From positions 2,294,001 to 2,358,000 of the forward strand of contig NZ_CP041244.1 of NCBI RefSeq assembly GCF_006547145.1: a DNA stretch of 64,000 nucleotides. The letters are read 5' to 3'. The notes under the pieces are model-generated. The model was not told the origin of the DNA and did not search any database. It saw nothing but the letters and a program-made list of their open reading frames with translations. This document shows, piece by piece, positions 1 to 8,885 of the stretch. The DNA comes from Actinomadura sp. WMMA1423 (GTDB taxonomy: Bacteria > Actinomycetota > Actinomycetes > Streptosporangiales > Streptosporangiaceae). A program made the translations under genes and the position numbers. Each line of letters begins with the position of its first letter. Position 1 is the stretch's first letter.

Positions 1-446
1 CACGGGCAGTACTCCTCGAGCAGCTGCTTGGTGGGAGACCGCTTGTTGCACTCGGGGCAGGTCTCCTTCGGGTCCTCGGTCTCCTTCCAGGCGGCCGTCT
101 CCAGGTTCGTCCCCGAGGGGAACTCCAGGCCGTAGCGCGCCGCGGTCTCGAAGGAGGCGAGCGCCGCCCGCAGCCGGATCCCGAGCAGTTCCACGCCGGC
201 GACCGACACCATGATGTCGGCGTTGATCACCAGCCCCTTGTCCAGCAGGACCTCCACCACGTGGGCCAGTCCGCCGTCACCGGCGCGCTGCGGCTCCATC
301 GGGCGCCGCATGCCGATCGGGCGCCCGCTCAGATCCCGTGCGGACACGGCCGAGGCGGGGCGCGCGCGCTCGACCGAGGTGGGGCGGACCACCTCGTCGC
401 CCTGGCCCGGGCGCCGCGTCTCCGCGGGCTGCCTGTCTTCGTCCAT
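1..446 (-). CDS. Gas vesicle protein, GvpA/J/M/S family, with Cys-rich tail (3' end cut off)
   Basis: The reverse strand encodes a gas vesicle core domain (roughly residues 45-95) containing DKGLVINADIMVSVAGVELL followed by a helix with IRLRAALASFETA, the pattern of small shell-associated Gvp proteins. After it comes a Cys motif CPEC and, 15 residues later, YCP at the window edge, which looks like a zinc ribbon. The N-terminal 40 residues are charged and Pro/Arg rich. I start at ATG 446, with GAGG just upstream; an in-frame ATG at 512 and GTG at 449 are also open. The gene runs off the window, so the full length and gas vesicle neighbours are not visible. Family assignment is good; the exact Gvp letter is uncertain. 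Confidence 0.75.
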   Translation of the reverse strand, partial: MDEDRQPAETRRPGQGDEVVRPTSVERARPASAVSARDLSGRPIGMRRPMEPQRAGDGGLAHVVEVLLDKGLVINADIMVSVAGVELLGIRLRAALASFETAARYGLEFPSGTNLETAAWKETEDPKETCPECNKRSPTKQLLEEYCP

Positions 447-569
447 CACGTCCTCGTCCGGTTCACGGTGCGCAGTCGTCGCACGCGGAATCTCCACGCC
501 GACACAAAACATATGCCGTCTTATCCACTGGAAAGCGGCTCAATCACCCGGACTTGGTAACGGCGTTCC

Positions 570-590
570 CCGCCCCGGTCCGCGGGGCGG
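570..590 (-). terminator. Hairpin after efeB
   Basis: Perfect 8-bp inverted repeat CCGCCCCG / CGGGGCGG with a 5-nt loop, 22 bases past the efeB stop. There is no T-run on the correct side, so it would act as a structure-only terminator, which is common in actinobacteria. Confidence 0.5.
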
Positions 591-611
591 AAAAGCGGGG
601 CCGGCGCGGGC

Positions 612-1865
612 TCAGGCCTGGCGGCCGAAGAGGGTGTCGCCCCAGTACCCGCCCTCCCGCACGCCCGGCGGGCACGCGTAGACGCCGGACCCGACGTGCT
701 GGATGTACTCGTTCAGGGCGTCGGTGGCCAGGGACTTCTGGACGCGGATGAAGCCCGTCCGCGGGTCGCGCTGGAAGGCGACGAAGAACAGGCCCGCGTC
801 CAGCCGCCCGAGGCCGTCCGACCCGTCGGTGAACGAGTAGCCGCGCCGCAGGATGCGCGTCCCCTGGTTGGAGTCGGGGTGCGCGAGCCGGACGTGCGCG
901 TCCGGCTTCATCTCGGAGAGGACGGGCTTGTCGCGCTCCTTCTTCAGCCCGGCCGGGGCGCCCTCGCCCTTGTCGCGTCCGAAGATGTCCTCCTGCTCGC
1001 GCAGCGACGTCCTGTCCCAGGTCTCGATGTGCATCCGGATGCGGCGGGCGACGAGGTAGGAGCCGCCCGCCATCCAGTCGGCGCCGTCGCCCCCGGCCGC
1101 CCACACGTGCCGGTCGAGCAGCGCCCCCTCGGTCCCGGCGATGTTCTCGGTGCCGTCCTTGAACCCGAAGAGGTTGCGCGGGGTCTGCGCGTCCGGCGTC
1201 GTCGAGGACGTCTTGCCGAACCCGAGCTGGGACCAGCGGACCGCGACCACGCCGAACCCGATGCGCGCGAGGTTGCGGATGGCGTGCACGGCCACCTGCG
1301 GGTCGTCGGCGCAGGCCTGCACGGCGATGTCGCCGCCGCTGCGGTTCGGGTCGAGGTTGTCGCCCGGGAAGTGCGGCAGGTCGACGAGGGCGGCGGGGCG
1401 GCGCGACCTGATGCCGAACCGGTCCTCGCCGTCCTTGTCGAACAGCGACGGGCCGAACCCGATCGTCAGCGTGAGCCGGGACGGCGGCAGCCCGAGCGCC
1501 TCGCCGGTGTCGTCGGGCGGCGCCACCGCGGGGCCGCCGACCGCGCCGTCGCCGACCGGCCGGCCCGCGGTCATGGCGGCCGCCGCGGCGGTCCACTCCT
1601 TCAGCATCCGCACGAGCCGCTCGCGGTCGCCCGTCGTCACGTCGAACGCCGCGAAGTGCAGCCGGTCCTGCACGGGGGTGGCGATGCCCGCCTGGTGCGC
1701 GCCGTGGAAGGCGATCGCGGCGGCCGCGCCGTCGTCCTCCTGCGCGGCGGCGACCCGGTCGATGCCGGCCCCGGCGGCGGCCCCGGCGAGCAGGCTCGCA
1801 CCCGAGAACCCGAGCATCCGCCGGCGGGACATGCCGGGCCGCTCCTGCGTTCCTTCGCCGGTCAT
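612..1865 (-). CDS. efeB: Dyp-type heme peroxidase / deferrochelatase EfeB
   Basis: A 417-residue protein of the EfeB branch of dye-decolourising peroxidases. A Tat signal is visible near the N terminus (SRRRMLGFSG around residues 13-22, then an Ala/Gly-rich hydrophobic stretch). The family's GxxDG heme-pocket motif appears as GFKDGTEN, and the C terminus has the EfeB-like stretch VAFQRDPRTGFIRVQ. EfeB proteins are exported folded with heme and help take up iron, oxidising Fe(II) or releasing iron from heme. The gene follows efeO by 36 bp on the same strand, so both are likely read from the iron box upstream of efeO. The permease EfeU is not beside them. Met12 is an alternative start. Confidence 0.92.
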   Translation of the reverse strand: MTGEGTQERPGMSRRRMLGFSGASLLAGAAAGAGIDRVAAAQEDDGAAAAIAFHGAHQAGIATPVQDRLHFAAFDVTTGDRERLVRMLKEWTAAAAAMTAGRPVGDGAVGGPAVAPPDDTGEALGLPPSRLTLTIGFGPSLFDKDGEDRFGIRSRRPAALVDLPHFPGDNLDPNRSGGDIAVQACADDPQVAVHAIRNLARIGFGVVAVRWSQLGFGKTSSTTPDAQTPRNLFGFKDGTENIAGTEGALLDRHVWAAGGDGADWMAGGSYLVARRIRMHIETWDRTSLREQEDIFGRDKGEGAPAGLKKERDKPVLSEMKPDAHVRLAHPDSNQGTRILRRGYSFTDGSDGLGRLDAGLFFVAFQRDPRTGFIRVQKSLATDALNEYIQHVGSGVYACPPGVREGGYWGDTLFGRQA

Positions 1866-1901
1866 GGCGCCACGGTTCCTCTCGTCCCGATCACTTCGCG
1901 C

Positions 1902-3035
1902 TCACTTCGCGACGGCGCCGGCGAGCTTGGACAGGGGCTCGCCCAGCGCGTTCACCGCGTCGGCCAGCTCCTTGCGCTCGCTCTCGCCCACCTTGTCGTA
2001 GGAGACGTAGCCGTCGCCCTTCTCGTGCTTCTTCAGCAGCGCCTCGACGGCGGCGAAGTTGTCGTCGAGGTCCTTCGCGAGCTGGGCGTCCCGCTCCTGG
2101 ACGACCGGCTTGAGCAGCTCGTGGATCTTCTTGGCGCCGTCCACGTTGGCCTTGAAGTCGACGAGGTCGGTGTGGCTGAACGCCTCCTCCTCGCCGGTGA
2201 CCTTGCCGGTGGCGACCTCGTCCAGAAGCTCCTTCGCGCCGCCCGCCATGTCGTTCACCGGGTCGAGGGTGAGGCCGGGCAGCCGCGACTTCAGCGTGTC
2301 GAGGTCCTTCAGGAGCTGGTCGCCGTACTTCTCCTTGCCCTTGACGGAGCCGTCCTTCCAGAGGGCCTTCTCCAGCAGGTGCCAGCCGGACCAGTCCTTC
2401 TTCTCCTCCGGCTTGAGGTCGGCCTCGCGCGCGTCGACCTTGGGGTCGAGGTCGCCGAACTTCTCGGCGACGGGCTCGATCGTCTCCCAGCCCACGCGGG
2501 ACGGCGCGTACAGCTCCTTGGCCTTGTCGACGTCGCCCGCCTTGACCGCGTCGACGAACTTCCTGGTCTTGGCGATCGTGTCGTCGGTCTGGACGATGAC
2601 GAAGGCCTTGTAGTCGGCCGCGGCCTTGTCCAGGCGCGCGTCCGCCCCGCCCGCCGCGCCGCCGCTGACCGTGACGTTCCGGGACGGGCCCTTGCCCGTC
2701 TGCCCGGCGCTGCACAGCAGCTTGTACTCGCCCGCGGGCAGGTTCACGACGAAGTCGACGCTGGTGCCGGGGCCGATGTTCTCCCGCTCGGCGAGAATCT
2801 TGCCGTCCGGCTTGAGCACCTCGAACTCGTTGACCTTCGAGCCCTTGTTGGTGACCTTGAAGGTGGTCTTGCCCGCGGGCAGGTCGGCCTTGGCGACCTC
2901 GCAGGTGTCGTCGGTGGCCGTCACGGGGATGGCGCCCGTCGCGCCCGCCTCGTCCCCGTCACCGCCGCACGCCGTCAGAAGGGACATCGACACCGCGGCG
3001 GCGCCGGCGAGCGCGAGGACGGACACAGGACGCAT
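1902..3035 (-). CDS. efeO: Iron uptake lipoprotein EfeO (cupredoxin + M75 domain)
   Basis: A 377-residue exported protein. The start is ATG 3035, which gives a signal peptide ending in the lipobox LLTACGG; the open frame extends 22 codons further up, but that extension would lie across the iron box. Residues about 40-125 form a cupredoxin-like domain and the rest is the helical EfeO/M75 (imelysin-like) domain, with the family HxxE motif visible as HLLEKALW. EfeO works with the peroxidase EfeB in the EfeUOB ferrous or ferric iron uptake system, binding metal outside the membrane. It is the promoter-proximal gene of an efeO-efeB pair. Confidence 0.92.
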   Translation of the reverse strand: MRPVSVLALAGAAAVSMSLLTACGGDGDEAGATGAIPVTATDDTCEVAKADLPAGKTTFKVTNKGSKVNEFEVLKPDGKILAERENIGPGTSVDFVVNLPAGEYKLLCSAGQTGKGPSRNVTVSGGAAGGADARLDKAAADYKAFVIVQTDDTIAKTRKFVDAVKAGDVDKAKELYAPSRVGWETIEPVAEKFGDLDPKVDAREADLKPEEKKDWSGWHLLEKALWKDGSVKGKEKYGDQLLKDLDTLKSRLPGLTLDPVNDMAGGAKELLDEVATGKVTGEEEAFSHTDLVDFKANVDGAKKIHELLKPVVQERDAQLAKDLDDNFAAVEALLKKHEKGDGYVSYDKVGESERKELADAVNALGEPLSKLAGAVAK

Positions 3036-3062
3036 CAGGGTCTCCAGAGGGCGTGCAACATG

Positions 3063-3095
3063 GTTAGGCTTTCCTAAGTTAGCGAAAGCTAACCT
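3063..3095 (-). promoter_or_regulatory. Iron box (DtxR/IdeR-type operator) upstream of efeO
   Basis: Two overlapping dyads lie 28-60 bases before the efeO start: TTAGGCTTTCCTAA and TTAGCGAAAGCTAACC. They resemble the IdeR/DtxR consensus TTAGGTTAGGCTAACCTAA (the second matches about 14 of 19 positions) and stand out as AT-rich in a GC-rich region. Iron-dependent repression of efeO-efeB is inferred. Confidence 0.7.
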
Positions 3096-3146
3096 CAGCA
3101 CGTCAAGTGGGCCCGGAGACAGTGAGTCATCCCACGCCGGGAAGCC

Positions 3147-3611
3147 TCAGCGCGGGCGGTCGTGCAGGCCCATCGTGAGGTTGCGCGCGGCCATCGGCGG
3201 GCCGCCGGCCTGCGGGTCGCCGTACGGGGGCAGCTGCCCCGGGTGCTGCGGCTGCTGCTGGTACTGCGGCGCCTGCTCGCGCTGCTTGGCGGCCGGCTCC
3301 GCCCAGACGGCCGTCCCGTAGGCGCACACCTCGACGCCGCCGCCCAGCGCGGCGGTGTCGTACCGCATGCCGACCACCGCGTTCGCCCCCTTGCGGCGGG
3401 CCTCCTCGCCGAGCCGGTCCACCGCCTCGCGGCGCGCCGCGGCCAGGCCGGCGGCCGGCCTCTCCCCCGTCACCCGGAACGTCGCGCTGCTCCCGCCCTG
3501 CCCGGGCTGGGGCACCCCGCCCTGATCGGCTTGGACGGCCGCCCCGAGGACCTCTCCGAGCACGCTCCTGATCTCGTACCCGGCCACGCCATCAGTCGTC
3601 ACGATCAGCAT
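3147..3611 (-). CDS. YbjQ/UPF0145-family heavy-metal-binding-like protein with Gln/Pro-rich tail
   Basis: A 154-residue protein. Residues 1-105 match the UPF0145 (YbjQ) fold, with the typical opening MLIVTTDGVAGYEI and RRKGANAVVGMRYDTA. Residues 106-154 form a low-complexity tail rich in Gln, Pro and Gly, absent from the compact 105-residue family members. Family members form pentamers; their function is unsettled. The start at ATG 3611 fits the family; a GTG two codons upstream is also possible. It sits alone on the minus strand between efeO and the sigma factor gene. Confidence 0.8.
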   Translation of the reverse strand: MLIVTTDGVAGYEIRSVLGEVLGAAVQADQGGVPQPGQGGSSATFRVTGERPAAGLAAARREAVDRLGEEARRKGANAVVGMRYDTAALGGGVEVCAYGTAVWAEPAAKQREQAPQYQQQPQHPGQLPPYGDPQAGGPPMAARNLTMGLHDRPR

Positions 3612-3708
3612 GGTCACCACGGTAGGACACGCTCCGGACGAAAAGCGACGTAAAAGCCGGTTCTCGACCATCTCGCCGCACCGCGCACGGACCGGCCCCG
3701 GCGCGGGC

Positions 3709-3744
3709 GGCCGTCCTCCCGGCGGACCGGCCGGGAGGACGGCC
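3709..3744 (-). terminator. Terminator of the dnaG-sigma factor operon
   Basis: Perfect 14-bp inverted repeat GGCCGTCCTCCCGG / CCGGGAGGACGGCC with an 8-nt loop, 29 bases after the sigma factor stop codon. Confidence 0.7.
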
Positions 3745-3772
3745 GGCGCTCCGCCGGCCTCTCGGGCCCGCC

Positions 3773-4948
3773 TCAGTCCAGGTACTCGCGGAGCATCTGG
3801 GCCCGGGACGGGTGGCGCAGCTTCGCCAGCGTCTTGGACTCGATCTGTCGGATCCGCTCCCTCGTCACGCCGAACTCGCGCCCCACCTCCTCCAGGGTGC
3901 GCGGGTGGCCGTCGGAGAGGCCGAAGCGCAGCTGGATGATGCGCTGCTCCCGTTCCGACAGCGTGCCGAGGATGTCCTCCAGCTGGTCCTGCAGGAGGAT
4001 GAACGCCGCGGCCTCCATCGGCACGACGGCGTCGGCGTCCTCGATGAAGTCGCCGAGGTCGGAGTCCTCCTCGCCGATCGGCGACTGCAGCGAGACCGGT
4101 TCCTGCGCGATCCGCTGGATCTCCACGACCCGGACGGGCGACAGGCCCATCTCCAGGCCGATCTCCTCGGGGCTCGGCTCCCGGCCGAGGTCCTGGTGCA
4201 TCTGGCGCTGCACGCGGACCAGCTTGTTGATCGTCTCCACCATGTGCACCGGGATGCGGATCGTCCGGGCCTGGTCGGCGATCGCCCTGGTGATCGCCTG
4301 CCGGATCCACCAGGTGGCGTAGGTCGAGAACTTGAACCCCTTGGTGTAGTCGAACTTCTCGACCGCGCGGATCAGTCCGAGATTTCCCTCCTGGATCAGG
4401 TCGAGGAACAGCATTCCCCTGCCGACATAGCGTTTGGCGATCGAGACGACCAGCCGCAGATTGGCCTCGATCAGCCGTTGCTTCGCCCGCGCCCCCTCGC
4501 GGGAGAGCAGTTCGAGGTCGAGCAGTTCGCCGCGGGTGAGGACGGCGGTGCGCGCCATCTTCTCCTCGGCGAACAGTCCCGCCTCGATCGATTTCGCGAG
4601 TTCTACCTCATCTTCTGCCGTGAGCAGCGGTACGCGACCGATCTCTCTCAGGTAGATCCGAACCAGGTCGCTCGTCGGCGCCCGCTTGCCGAGGTCTCCC
4701 TCATCCGCTCGCGTGACGTCCTCGGTCTCCTGCTGAGACTCGAGGACCTCCACCCCCTGCTCTGCGAGCATCCGGACGACCCGCTCCAGGGAGTCGTCCG
4801 GCAAGTCCGAGCGATCGAGCGCGGCAGCGACGTCCTCGACGGTCACACCGCCGCGCTCTCTGCCGCGTGCGACGAGGTCCGCCACCTGATCAACCGATGG
4901 CGCCTCGCTTGGCAGCACCGAAGGGCCCACGCAGACAGTTTGCGTCAA
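3773..4948 (-). CDS. rpoD: RNA polymerase sigma-70 factor, RpoD/SigA type
   Basis: A 391-residue group 1/2 sigma factor. Residues about 15-70 resemble region 1.1. Region 2 has [20 protein letters not shown] and [19 protein letters not shown], which recognise and melt the -10 element. Region 4 ends with the helix-turn-helix [20 protein letters not shown], which reads the -35 element, then [11 protein letters not shown]. The N-terminal extension is much shorter than in Streptomyces HrdB, so it could be a second principal-like factor instead of the housekeeping one. It follows dnaG by 42 bp on the same strand, the dnaG-rpoD arrangement of the macromolecular synthesis operon. Confidence 0.92.
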   Translation of the reverse strand: MTQTVCVGPSVLPSEAPSVDQVADLVARGRERGGVTVEDVAAALDRSDLPDDSLERVVRMLAEQGVEVLESQQETEDVTRADEGDLGKRAPTSDLVRIYLREIGRVPLLTAEDEVELAKSIEAGLFAEEKMARTAVLTRGELLDLELLSREGARAKQRLIEANLRLVVSIAKRYVGRGMLFLDLIQEGNLGLIRAVEKFDYTKGFKFSTYATWWIRQAITRAIADQARTIRIPVHMVETINKLVRVQRQMHQDLGREPSPEEIGLEMGLSPVRVVEIQRIAQEPVSLQSPIGEEDSDLGDFIEDADAVVPMEAAAFILLQDQLEDILGTLSEREQRIIQLRFGLSDGHPRTLEEVGREFGVTRERIRQIESKTLAKLRHPSRAQMLREYLD

Positions 4949-4990
4949 ATGGGGCCTAGATCACAGGACCCATTTTCGCGGAGAGGCCGC

Positions 4991-6967
4991 CTACTGCGAT
5001 CCAAGCCCTCGCTCCCGCAACACCCGTCTCTGCTGCTCAAGCGCGACAAGATCACCGAAGAGCCGGTTGTACTCCTCGGCCGCCTCGACCGGATTCAGCC
5101 GCCCGAGTTTAGATTTCACGTTCGCGATCATGCGCGTGAGCTGGCGTTCCTGGATTCTGGCCAGCAATTCCGCGGCATAACGGTCATCCGATTCCTGGGC
5201 GGAGCGGACGGGCTCCACCCCGAGCCTGGTCACCAGATCCCTGACCTGCTCGTTCGGGGCCCGCTCCAGCAGCAGCGCGACCCACTCGGCCGCGTTCCCG
5301 GCCGCCGTGACGCCGCCCGCGTCGGCGAGCACCGCCCGCACGGCCGCGTGCGGGGGCGCGATGAACGCCTCGACCGGGACCTCGTCGAACGCCGGGCCGA
5401 GCAGCGCCGGGCGCTGGACCGCCAGCTTCAGCAGCTCCCGCTCGCGCTGGACCTCGGGGTCGGCGGGGTCGAACGCGGGGCGCCGGGGCGCCTGGGCGGC
5501 CCCGTCGGCGTTCCGCCCGTTCTCCGCGCCGGTGCCGTTCGCCCGGCCGTTGCCGTCCTGCCCGCGGGCGCTCCCGTTCTGGCCCCGGTCACCGCCCCGG
5601 CCGCGGCCGTGCCCCGCCTGGGTCCGGGCGTGCGCGCGGTTGGCCAGCTCTCGGACGCGGCGCAGCACGAACTGCTCGTCCATGATCCCGAGCCAGCGGT
5701 CCAGGTTGACCGCGTACATGTGGCGGCGGGAGCGGTCCTTGATGGCGGCGACGACGGGGGCGGCCGCGTCCAGGGCGCCGAGCCGGCCCTCGACCGTGTC
5801 GAGGTCGTGCTGCTCGATCGCGCTGCGCACCGCGAACTCGAACAGCGGCAGCCGGGACGCCACGAGGTCGCGCACCGCCGCGTCGCCGTGCCGGATCCGC
5901 AGGTCGCACGGGTCGAGGCCGTCGGGCTGGACGGCGACGAACGTCTGCGAGACGAACTTCTGCTCGTCGTCGAACGCGCGCAGCGCCGCCTTGCGCCCGG
6001 CCGCGTCGCCGTCGAAGGTGAAGATCACCTCGCCGCGGAACTCGTCCTGGTCCATCAGGAGGCGGCGCAGCACCTTGATGTGCTCGTCGCCGAACGCCGT
6101 GCCGCAGGTGGCGATGGCCGTCGGGACGCCCGCCAGGTGGCAGGCCATCACGTCGGTGTAGCCCTCGACGACCACGGCCTGCCGCCGCCGCGCGATCTCC
6201 TTCTTGGCGAGGTCGGCCCCGTACAGGACCGAGCTCTTGTGGAAGAGCGGCGACTCGGGGGTGTTCAGGTACTTGGGCCCGTCGTCGTCCTCGAACAGGC
6301 GCCGGGCGCCGAACCCGATCACGTCGCCGGACAGGTCGCGGATCGGCCACATCAGCCGGCCGCGGAATCGGTCCATCGGGCCGCGGCGGCCCTCCTTGGC
6401 GAGGCCCCCGGCGACGATGTCGCGGTCGGCGAAGCCGCGCCCGCGCAGGTGCCGGACGAGGCCCTCCCACTCGCGGGGCGCGAACCCGACGCCGAAGTGC
6501 TCGGCGTCGGCGGCCTCGAAGCCGCGCTCGGACAGGAACGCGCGGCCGGGCGCGCCGGCGGCGGAGGCCAGCTGCCCGGCGTAGTACTCGGCCGCCGCCC
6601 GGTGCGCCTCGATCAGGCGGGCGCGCTGCCCGCCGTCCTGGCGGGGGCCGCGCCCGCCGCCCTCCTCGTAGCGCAGCTGGATCCCGGCCTGGGCGGCGAG
6701 CCGCTCGACCGACTCCGAGAACGTGAGGTGCTCGATCTCCTGGACGAACTTGATGACGTCGCCGCCGGCCTCGCAGCCGAAGCAGAAGTACAGCCCGCGC
6801 GAGGGCGTCACGTTGAACGACGGGGACTTCTCGTCATGGAACGGGCAGAGGCCCTTGAGGTTGCCGCCGCCCGCGTTGCGCAGCTGCAGGTACTCGCCGA
6901 TCACGTCGGCGATGGACGAGCGCTCCCGCACGAGCGCGATGTCCTCATTGCGAATCCGGCCTGCCAC
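4991..6967 (-). CDS. dnaG: DNA primase DnaG
   Basis: A 658-residue primase that makes RNA primers at the replication fork. The zinc-binding domain has Cys41, His44, Cys62 and Cys65 in CPFHDEKSPSF and YFCFGCEAGGD. The catalytic core has the TOPRIM motif VVEGYTDVMACHLAG. A Gly/Asn/Arg-rich linker of about 50 residues around residues 445-495 separates the core from the C-terminal helicase-binding domain. GTG 6967 is chosen because it opens directly onto GRIRNEDIALVRE, the usual start; no clear Shine-Dalgarno is visible. It leads the operon that ends with the sigma factor gene. Confidence 0.96.
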   Translation of the reverse strand: MAGRIRNEDIALVRERSSIADVIGEYLQLRNAGGGNLKGLCPFHDEKSPSFNVTPSRGLYFCFGCEAGGDVIKFVQEIEHLTFSESVERLAAQAGIQLRYEEGGGRGPRQDGGQRARLIEAHRAAAEYYAGQLASAAGAPGRAFLSERGFEAADAEHFGVGFAPREWEGLVRHLRGRGFADRDIVAGGLAKEGRRGPMDRFRGRLMWPIRDLSGDVIGFGARRLFEDDDGPKYLNTPESPLFHKSSVLYGADLAKKEIARRRQAVVVEGYTDVMACHLAGVPTAIATCGTAFGDEHIKVLRRLLMDQDEFRGEVIFTFDGDAAGRKAALRAFDDEQKFVSQTFVAVQPDGLDPCDLRIRHGDAAVRDLVASRLPLFEFAVRSAIEQHDLDTVEGRLGALDAAAPVVAAIKDRSRRHMYAVNLDRWLGIMDEQFVLRRVRELANRAHARTQAGHGRGRGGDRGQNGSARGQDGNGRANGTGAENGRNADGAAQAPRRPAFDPADPEVQRERELLKLAVQRPALLGPAFDEVPVEAFIAPPHAAVRAVLADAGGVTAAGNAAEWVALLLERAPNEQVRDLVTRLGVEPVRSAQESDDRYAAELLARIQERQLTRMIANVKSKLGRLNPVEAAEEYNRLFGDLVALEQQRRVLRERGLGSQ

Positions 6968-7028
6968 GAGCAAGGAGTCTACGGCGGGCCCGTGACATCG
7001 GCGGCATCGCGCCGCGACGGGCATGGGA

Positions 7029-7077
7029 GCGCCCCCGGCCCCACCGCAGGACGGTCTCGCGGCGGGGCAGGGGGCGC
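7029..7077 (-). terminator. Hairpin between M20 hydrolase and dnaG
   Basis: Inverted repeat GCGCCCCC / GGGGGCGC at 7029-7036 and 7070-7077, with further pairing of GGCCCC and GGGGC inside. It lies 7 bases after the M20 hydrolase stop and before dnaG on the same strand. Confidence 0.55.
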
Positions 7078-7083
7078 GCCGGG

Positions 7084-8619
7084 TCAGCCCACCCGGAAGC
7101 GGCCGAAGAGCCGGTACATGAACTCGGTGCCCTGCTTGAGGGCCTCGACCGTGATGCGCTCGTCGTTGCCGTGCATCGCGATCAGCTGGTCGTTGTCGAC
7201 GACGTAGGGGTAGACGCCGTAGCCGGGGACTCCCTTCGACGTCCACGGCGACAGGCTCGTCCCGGCCTCGAACAGCGCGGGGGCGAAGACGGCGTCCGGG
7301 TAGGTCTTGGCGGCGGCGTCGCCGATCGCCTCGAACAGCGGGGAGTCGAGACTGGACGGCGCCTTGCCCCAGGTCTCGTCCAGCCGCTTGAGGGCGTCCT
7401 CCTCCGACTCCCCCGGGTTGCCCGCGAGTTTCACGGCGACGTCGCGGTCCGCGAGGCGGCGCCGGATCGCGGCCAGGAAGTCGCGGGGGCGCTGGCCGCC
7501 CGGGACGCCCCGGCAGTTGACGCGCAGCGTGGCCTTGGACGGGATGACGTTCTCCTTGTAGCCCGCGTCCTCGATCACGAACGCGTGCGTCGTGCGCAGG
7601 AGGGCCTGGTGCAGCCAGGGGTACGAACTGCGCTTGACGACGAGCGCGGCGGCCCGTTCGCGGGCCTGCTGCGAGCGGGCGGACAGCAGCAGCCGCAGCG
7701 CCCGCTCGAGCGGGCGGTCGTCGGTGGCCTTCGCCAGGGCGCCGAAGTACTCCCGGGTGACGGGGGTGAGCGTGACGGGCGCGAGCCAGGTGTCGATGTC
7801 GGTGACGGCGCGGGAGAGCTTGGCGATGGCCGAGTCGGGGTTGGGCTTGGAGGAGTGGGTGGCGGTGCCGTCCGCGACGAGGTCGAGGTTGAAGTAGACC
7901 TTGTCCTGGCGCGTCACCGTGATGAGCATCGGCGTGCGGCGGTCCTTCTGCGCGAGGAACCAGCCGCCCTCGGTGAGCACCATGCCCGCGTTGATCTTGT
8001 CCCAGTGGTTCTCGGCGAGCCAGTGGGAGCCGTACTGCCCGGCCTCCTCGTCGCAGTCGGTGAGGACGATGATGTCGCGGTCGAACTTCGCGCCCTCCTT
8101 CACGTGCCGCAGCAGGGCGCTGATGTTCGCGGAGTTGGCGCCCTTCATGTCCAGGGCGCCGCGGCCGTAGACCTCGCCGTCCCGGACGACGCCGGCGAAC
8201 GGGTCGACCGACCATTTGTCACGTTCCACTGGAACGACGTCGGAATGGCCGAGCAGGAGCAGCGGGGGCGCCGCCGTGGTCCCCTCGATGCGGGCGACGA
8301 GGTGGACGTTGTCCTTCTTCGGCGTGGGGATGATCTCCGCGGGGACGCCCGCGGAGCCCCAGACGGCCTTGAGCATCTCAGCGTAGGGCCGGGTGACGCC
8401 GCCCTCCCCGAAGTTCTGGGTGTCGAACGACAGCATCTTCTTCAGCAGTGCCAGCGGGTCGAGGCCGGCGGGCGCGGGCCCGCCGGCGAGGGCGGACCGG
8501 CCGCCGGGCGCGGCGGCGGCGGTGCCGCCCGCGAGGACGCCGCCCGCGAGCAGGACGGCGCCCGCGCCGGTGCGGTGCAGGAAGGTTCGGCGGGTGACGG
8601 GGGGTGGGGAGTCGTGCAT
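7084..8619 (-). CDS. Exported M20 family metallohydrolase
   Basis: A 511-residue zinc-dependent peptidase or amidohydrolase. The N terminus carries a Tat signal (TRRTFLHRTGAGAVLLAGG). Metal ligands are visible in order: GHSDVVPV, GRGALDMKG (bridging Asp), DCDEEAGQYGS (catalytic Glu and metal Glu) and a final AMHGNDE His. The segment ATHSSKPN belongs to the dimerisation domain. Substrate is unknown; M20 members cleave peptides or acyl-amino acids. A strong Shine-Dalgarno (AAGGAGGAG) precedes ATG 8619. It is monocistronic, with a hairpin after it. Confidence 0.9.
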   Translation of the reverse strand: MHDSPPPVTRRTFLHRTGAGAVLLAGGVLAGGTAAAAPGGRSALAGGPAPAGLDPLALLKKMLSFDTQNFGEGGVTRPYAEMLKAVWGSAGVPAEIIPTPKKDNVHLVARIEGTTAAPPLLLLGHSDVVPVERDKWSVDPFAGVVRDGEVYGRGALDMKGANSANISALLRHVKEGAKFDRDIIVLTDCDEEAGQYGSHWLAENHWDKINAGMVLTEGGWFLAQKDRRTPMLITVTRQDKVYFNLDLVADGTATHSSKPNPDSAIAKLSRAVTDIDTWLAPVTLTPVTREYFGALAKATDDRPLERALRLLLSARSQQARERAAALVVKRSSYPWLHQALLRTTHAFVIEDAGYKENVIPSKATLRVNCRGVPGGQRPRDFLAAIRRRLADRDVAVKLAGNPGESEEDALKRLDETWGKAPSSLDSPLFEAIGDAAAKTYPDAVFAPALFEAGTSLSPWTSKGVPGYGVYPYVVDNDQLIAMHGNDERITVEALKQGTEFMYRLFGRFRVG

Positions 8620-8885
8620 GGGGGAGCTCCTCCTTCGAACCCGGAACGGGTTACATGATCAAAGGTGACACGGCGGCCGGCCGATCTCCAGGGCGGCGGT
8701 CCCCTGACCCGGCACGGCACCGATCAGGTCAAGGCCGGGAAAATCCAGCGATGCCCGGAATGTGCGCTCTACTGGCCGGACTCGGCCGTGTTAACGGCAG
8801 GTAACCCCGGATTCACCCTGGACAACTCGGACCGCCCCGCGATGAGATGGCCCACCGAAGATTTGCCCACCCCCAGGCGGACTCG

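Noticed and set aside
3812-7207. A 1131-codon open frame on the plus strand opposite the sigma factor and dnaG
   Set aside because: It is the antisense shadow of two clearly conserved genes; the protein is low complexity, rich in Arg, Gly, Leu and Val, without domains. The same applies to long plus-strand frames opposite ppdK, secDF, the SARP gene and rsmE/dnaJ.
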